From positions 21,399,501 through 21,463,500 of the forward strand of contig NC_088303.1 in the NCBI RefSeq assembly GCF_032854445.1: a stretch of DNA of 64,000 nucleotides, read 5' to 3'. This DNA is from Liolophura sinensis (taxonomy: Eukaryota > Mollusca > Polyplacophora > Chitonida > Chitonidae). Position numbers and translations under genes: made by a program. Shown here piece by piece: positions 59,746 through 64,000 of the stretch; position 1 is the first letter of the stretch; each line of letters opens with the position of its first letter. The notes beneath the pieces are model-generated. The model was not told the origin of the DNA. It was given only the letters and a program-made list of their open reading frames with translations, and made no database searches.

Positions 59746-59919
59746 TATTTATTTATTTATTTGATTGGTGTTTTACGCCGTACTCAAGAATATTTCACTT
59801 ATACGACGGCGGCCAGCATTATGGTGGGTGGAAACCGGGCACAGCCCGGGGGAAACCCACGACCATCCGCAGGTTGCTGGCAGACCTTCCCACGTACGGC
59901 CGGAGAGGAAGCCAGCATG
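59746..59919 (-). mobile_element. Young 5'-truncated family N SINE with 11-bp target duplication
   Basis: The plus strand shows the TTTA tail, GATTGGTGTTTTACGCCGTA, CTCAAGAATATTTCACTTAT, GGGCACAGCCCGGGGGAAAC and CCTTCCCACGTACGGCCGGA, ending at GAAGCCAGCATG. CTGTATATATT is present directly at both edges (59735-59745 and 59920-59930). The intact duplication and close match to the family make this the youngest insertion I can see in the window. Confidence 0.95.
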
Positions 59920-59930
59920 CTGTATATATT

Positions 59931-60849
59931 AAGGATATCGTCCAAACACTTGCCCGTACAACCCTTCTCATGGCAAACGAAAGTGCCTGGTTTAGTTCCA
60001 AGAAAATTGACAGAAGCTGCATGCAGTTAGCCGAAAGACAATTCATGTTCTATTGTGTACTGATGAGAAACAGAAGGTATTAATGAATATAAAGACTATA
60101 TTAACTTGGGATAATGAATCTCTCTTTTTTACGTAACAGCAAAGGCTTCCTGGCAAAGGAGATTTTTTACGATAGAAAACTGCGTATCCACCAACAAGTA
60201 TAAAAAAATATTACATTTTTTTCGGATCAAAAATAATGGAATCCGATACTTCAAAATATTAAATTTAAAACTGAAGAAAATCTTGATTACTGAAATGCAA
60301 AGTTACTCCACATTATAATTATATTAGCACAGTATACTAGTTGCATAAAACAAGTTAATAAAGGAAAGACTGTTCGACAGAATGCAGTCACATCTGATTT
60401 GACGGTCTTTCTTTTTCTTTTCCCAGATTTGATATGGTTTCGTTTGTTTTACCAAGATGTAAAGGACAGAGGGAAATGTTGTGGGATACTTTACTTAACT
60501 CTCGCCAGGCGTACCACCAAACACTTCGAGTTAAACCTTCGTGTTAATAATGTATCTCAGTCTTGCCATTCGTTCACGTGATCTCGGTGTATCAGAATCG
60601 GTGTAAGCAGTTGACACCTTTCCTTGGAAATGAATGCCTAATGAACTGTCACCGACCAAGATAAACCGAATGTATACTCGAATAAAAGTACGCAAAAGGA
60701 GCTAAACAATATTTATCAGAATGGACTTATTTACCAATGCGTGAATACTAGGCTAAAAGTCGACATAGCAATGTACAGTACTATGTAGTATATATACCTC
60801 ACATCTTGTTTCTATTTTCCTCATCATATAGTGGCAATGTGTGGTCTCT
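59931..60849. other. Unassigned AT-rich DNA
   Basis: No gene is recognised. Confidence 0.5.
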
Positions 60850-61240
60850 GGGGATGACCGAAAAACTCTGTCTGTTTATTTTTTCGGTGTATTGATATAG
60901 CATTTGATATCTTCACACACTATTAGTCAAATTGCAACTCACGATTTTTTTATAGTTGCCAGAGCAGTATTAACAGGTCACAGCCGCTAACATAAAGCGA
61001 AATGTCAAGGTCGATGTCTGAAATATTGATCAAATAGACAGATTGTCTAATTTCAGTTTCCGATGGCATGGTTTGATTGATAGGAAATGTATTCTTATGT
61101 CGTTAAAAAAGCAATGCCCATGAGAATTAAACACCTTTAGGACAGGAGAACAAGGGGGAAAAAGCGGCCATTACACGCACTTTGGCGTGATAAGTTCTTT
61201 TGCGGTATGTTGCCATCTTCAGTAGGCCGTCAGAGGTCTG
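60850..61240. repeat. Dispersed block 'A', copy 3
   Basis: It aligns with 55820-56300: GTCTGAAATATTGATCAAAT, AGACAGATTGTCTAATTTC, GATGGCATGGTTTGATTGAT and TTGCGGTATGTTGCCATCTT. It runs on without a gap into block X copy 2, whereas copies 1 and 2 run on into family D. Confidence 0.7.
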
Positions 61241-63900
61241 AAATGAATGACTCCATAACAGTGGAAGCAAGCAGATATAACACATTCCTCATACGACACT
61301 GGGATTTAACCAGTTCATCGTGTGGCCGAGCGACCAAAATCCCACACATGCCCCACACCGAGAAAAATGAAACAAATTTGACCTCTTTAAACGGCATTTA
61401 GAAGTTGATAGGAAGAAAATGAGCAAGTCACTTGCTTATGGATAACTTCTGTTTCATCATATACAACGTTTCGATGCCGACCCTATATTCGCTATCAACC
61501 GTAATATCAAGCAACCGACGTGTTCAACATGACACAAATTTCATTCGGCACATTTTTCACACAAGTAAAATGTCCTTACGTAACGTTTTTATTACAGTCC
61601 AATACACGATAGCCAATATTAATCTGGATCGTTTTTCAGGTGGTGTACAGCCTGTTTCACTTAATAAAATGATATCTTTCACAAACTAATGCATCCGCCT
61701 AATTATTCCCTGTTACCCAAATAGAAGGTTCTCTTCGTCGCTAAATAAAGAGAATATAACCATAATTATTTCCCACGTGCAAGTTTCCTGGGCCTTGTAC
61801 TGCGTAGGTGGATTCATGACTGTCATTAGTGATTCTTTTTCGTGGATTGCTTTTTCATCGTCCAAAACTGTTAAAAATTTTCTGAAATATTATTGATAAC
61901 GTTGTTAAATGTGTGATAAATTGAAATTTGTGCGAGGTTTCATTAAATGTAATAGTTGTCATTTATTATGTTTTATTACATTTCACATAACACCTAGCTT
62001 TCTATACAAACAGCCATTGTCTGGCCAAGAATTACCCCAAACACTTCCTAGATTTTATTATTACAAATATCAGGGGGAGCACAAATCTACTGATCATTTG
62101 GTTTCTGTCCTTCAACACAAACGTCGTTGAACACGTATCGTGAAGCATATGAACTTCCTCTTGCACCTTAATACCTTAGCGTATGTCAACGTATGCAGGC
62201 TCCTCTTTTATTCGTGGTTACAAATCTTGAGGCCACCATACTTAACAGGTTTTTCCTTCTGGCACAACATCAGTATGCATTACAATCATCGGTCAACATG
62301 TTCAGAAAAATCGCTGGAAGGGATTCTAGCTTTGTTTAAAATGGCATTTTTGTGCTGACAAAATAAATAACTCGAAGATGAAATTATAGTTCCTTGTGTT
62401 TCCTCTGTTTTGTTTAACTTGTCATCAACAATCAGCACTCGGCTTACTCACTGTCCAAAGTTTCCTTCAGTCAGTGAAAAGCGAAAAACACCGATATCTT
62501 GAGCTTCCACAGCATGGAACTCAAACTGCAATTAGAATACTTTTTCTGATTTATAATGTTTAACTTCATAAGCTTGTTTGCTACACATTAAGAACCCATT
62601 GCCTCGGATGACGTCATCATTATTAAAAAAAATAAGTGACATACTGGGCAGAAACTACTTTGCAGTAAAAATCGTTAGATGTTTATCGATGTATTTAGAT
62701 GTTGATAACACTGGACTGCAGATTTGTTCAGTTGTATTATAATACATATCCTGTAGATTACACTGTATCTTATTCTGGACGGAGAAGGTCCGTGTGGAGA
62801 TGGTTGTGAATAAACTCCTTCATTTTACCTGCCTCTCTTATTCGCCACATAAAGTACATATAATCTGAATTATGAAATAAAAATGCTTAATGACCTGCAC
62901 TTATAAGAAAAAAGCACATACATAAAAAGTAGTCTTTGATGTAGAAAATAAGGAAATTAAGGTCACTAAAAGGATTTCCACGTTACGAAACAGAACCATT
63001 TAGTGCCGTGCTTCGTATTTTGTCAATCTTAAGCCCTTTCATGCCAAGCGGTCATGTTCAAAGCAGTCTTCGGTAACATGGATATGATTAATAATACCTG
63101 AGTCACCCAGTTCTACTCCAATCTTATCCTGTTTACGATAAGACTGACTCCAATCCATTTCTGCGAATTCACATTTCAATTTATCAACTCCATGGGTGAT
63201 GTTTTAACTTTCTAGTCAAATTAGTGGTCATGATATGTAAATTAAGACATGTCATCACATCAATTTTCCTTGGCTAGACATACAAGTTTGTTTTTCTGTG
63301 GTTAATTATCAGTCAGGTGGACGGTGCGACCGACTGTGTGATCATCTTGACCACGGACTTTGGTATTACGACACTGTCTCCTTCAAACAGGACGTGTCAA
63401 AGCCATTCTATTGACATTCCTTCTTTATTGGAATTTCATGCAGGCCAAGACACCAAACTTGACTCAAAAATCAGTACATATGCTGGGGGTTTTACGTCTT
63501 ACTTTTTTTTTACAATTGTCAGCCATTTGATGACGGCCAGTCCTTAGATAGTGTACATACATGTATGCTGTGTCTTGTGGTTGGGCGAGTCCATGCCACA
63601 GTTGGCTGTGCCAATGATGTATCATGTCGAAGACACCACGCGAGAGACCTCACCCAGTTACATTATACTTACACCGGGCCAACTAGTCCTGTTCTCGCCT
63701 CTCAATGCTGAGTGCCGGAGCGGGGTTTGATCTCAGGCCTCCGACTTGGATACGGGCCCTCTAACCACTAGGCTTATCTTGCAGTTCACATAAGGCAAAT
63801 AGTTTCTCTCTGCTTAACTAAGATGCTCATTCGGTTCTCGCGCTCATCACCTCATTGTTTAGGCCATGACGTCGGTTTCGGCCACATAGCGCGCATTGGC
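61200..63900. repeat. Large dispersed block 'X', copy 2
   Basis: Partner of 44136-47000. Aligned stretches include 61210-61350, 62690-62830, 63030-63130 and, beyond a SINE insertion, 63790-63890 (GGCCATGACGTCGGTTTCGG against CAGCTGTGATGTCGGTTTCC). Between these the similarity is patchy. Frames inside (61432-61689, 61909-62130) are not shared with copy 1. Confidence 0.6.
63480..63785 (-). mobile_element. SINE-B, near full length
   Basis: On the minus strand a tRNA-like head (GCCTAGTGGTTAGAGGGCCC; GAGATCAAACCCCGCTCC) is followed by the body (AGTATAATGTAACTGGGTGA; GTGGCATGGACTCGCCCAAC) and the tail (CGTCATCAAATGGCTGACAA; AAGACGTAAAACCCCC). It is the most complete minus-strand copy of the family and interrupts block X copy 2. 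Confidence 0.9.
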
Positions 63901-64000
63901 TGTGTAGCATCGGTATGAATTCAACAAAAGTTGCCTGTGATACTCTTCATTGCGGTAAATGCGCTACACCAGTGTGTTGTTACGAGTTATAGTTTCCAAG

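Overview
This is a eukaryotic, AT-rich, gene-poor window. It is most likely from a marine lophotrochozoan (mollusc or brachiopod). The clearest sign is many diverged copies of a tRNA-derived SINE whose body and 3' tail (motifs such as TACGGCGTAAAACACCAAT) are of the type I remember from mollusc and related genomes. A second SINE family and a short SINE tail containing TATGGCTGAAATATTGCC point the same way. There are no operons, rRNA genes, convincing tRNA genes or CRISPR arrays. I could not find one host gene with a full exon set. Nearly all open frames are short, accidental, or inside repeats.

Layout. 1-2.7 kb: unassigned. 2.7-4.9 kb: large array of a 42-bp tandem repeat. 5-12.9 kb: unassigned AT-rich DNA with four SINE pieces. 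12.9-13.5 kb: 45-bp minisatellite split by a SINE. 14-27 kb: mostly unassigned, with SINEs, a 26-bp minisatellite and several old tandem duplications. 27.5-28.6 kb: first copy of a gene-like repeat family ('family D'). 28.9-32 kb: retroelement cluster made of a long AT microsatellite, a broken Ty3/gypsy pol piece with protease then integrase, and a head-to-head pair of Penelope-like element (PLE) fragments. 36-38.7 kb: second family D region. 40.7-42.7 kb: degenerate PLE with an N-terminal GIY-YIG nuclease and a C-terminal reverse transcriptase (Naiad-like order). 44.1-47 kb: a block that recurs, diverged, at 61.2-63.9 kb and carries two partial SINEs with a 270-bp gypsy pol piece between them. 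49.2-49.6 kb: possible LINE fragment. 50.05-52.5 kb: nearly complete canonical PLE with C-terminal GIY-YIG, bounded by inverted copies of its own 5' end. 53.2-54.5 kb: diverged tandem gene-like fragments. 55.8-59.3 kb: more family D copies. 59.5-64 kb: SINEs and the second copy of the 44-47 kb block.

The window therefore reads mainly as a record of retroelement activity and local duplication. The best leads are the two PLE architectures side by side, the inverted organisation of both canonical PLE loci, the protease-integrase order of the gypsy remnant, and family D, a multi-copy sequence with related minus-strand peptides that I cannot identify. All alignments were made by eye between parts of this window. 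Boundaries of old repeats are good to tens of bases at best, and percent identities are estimates.
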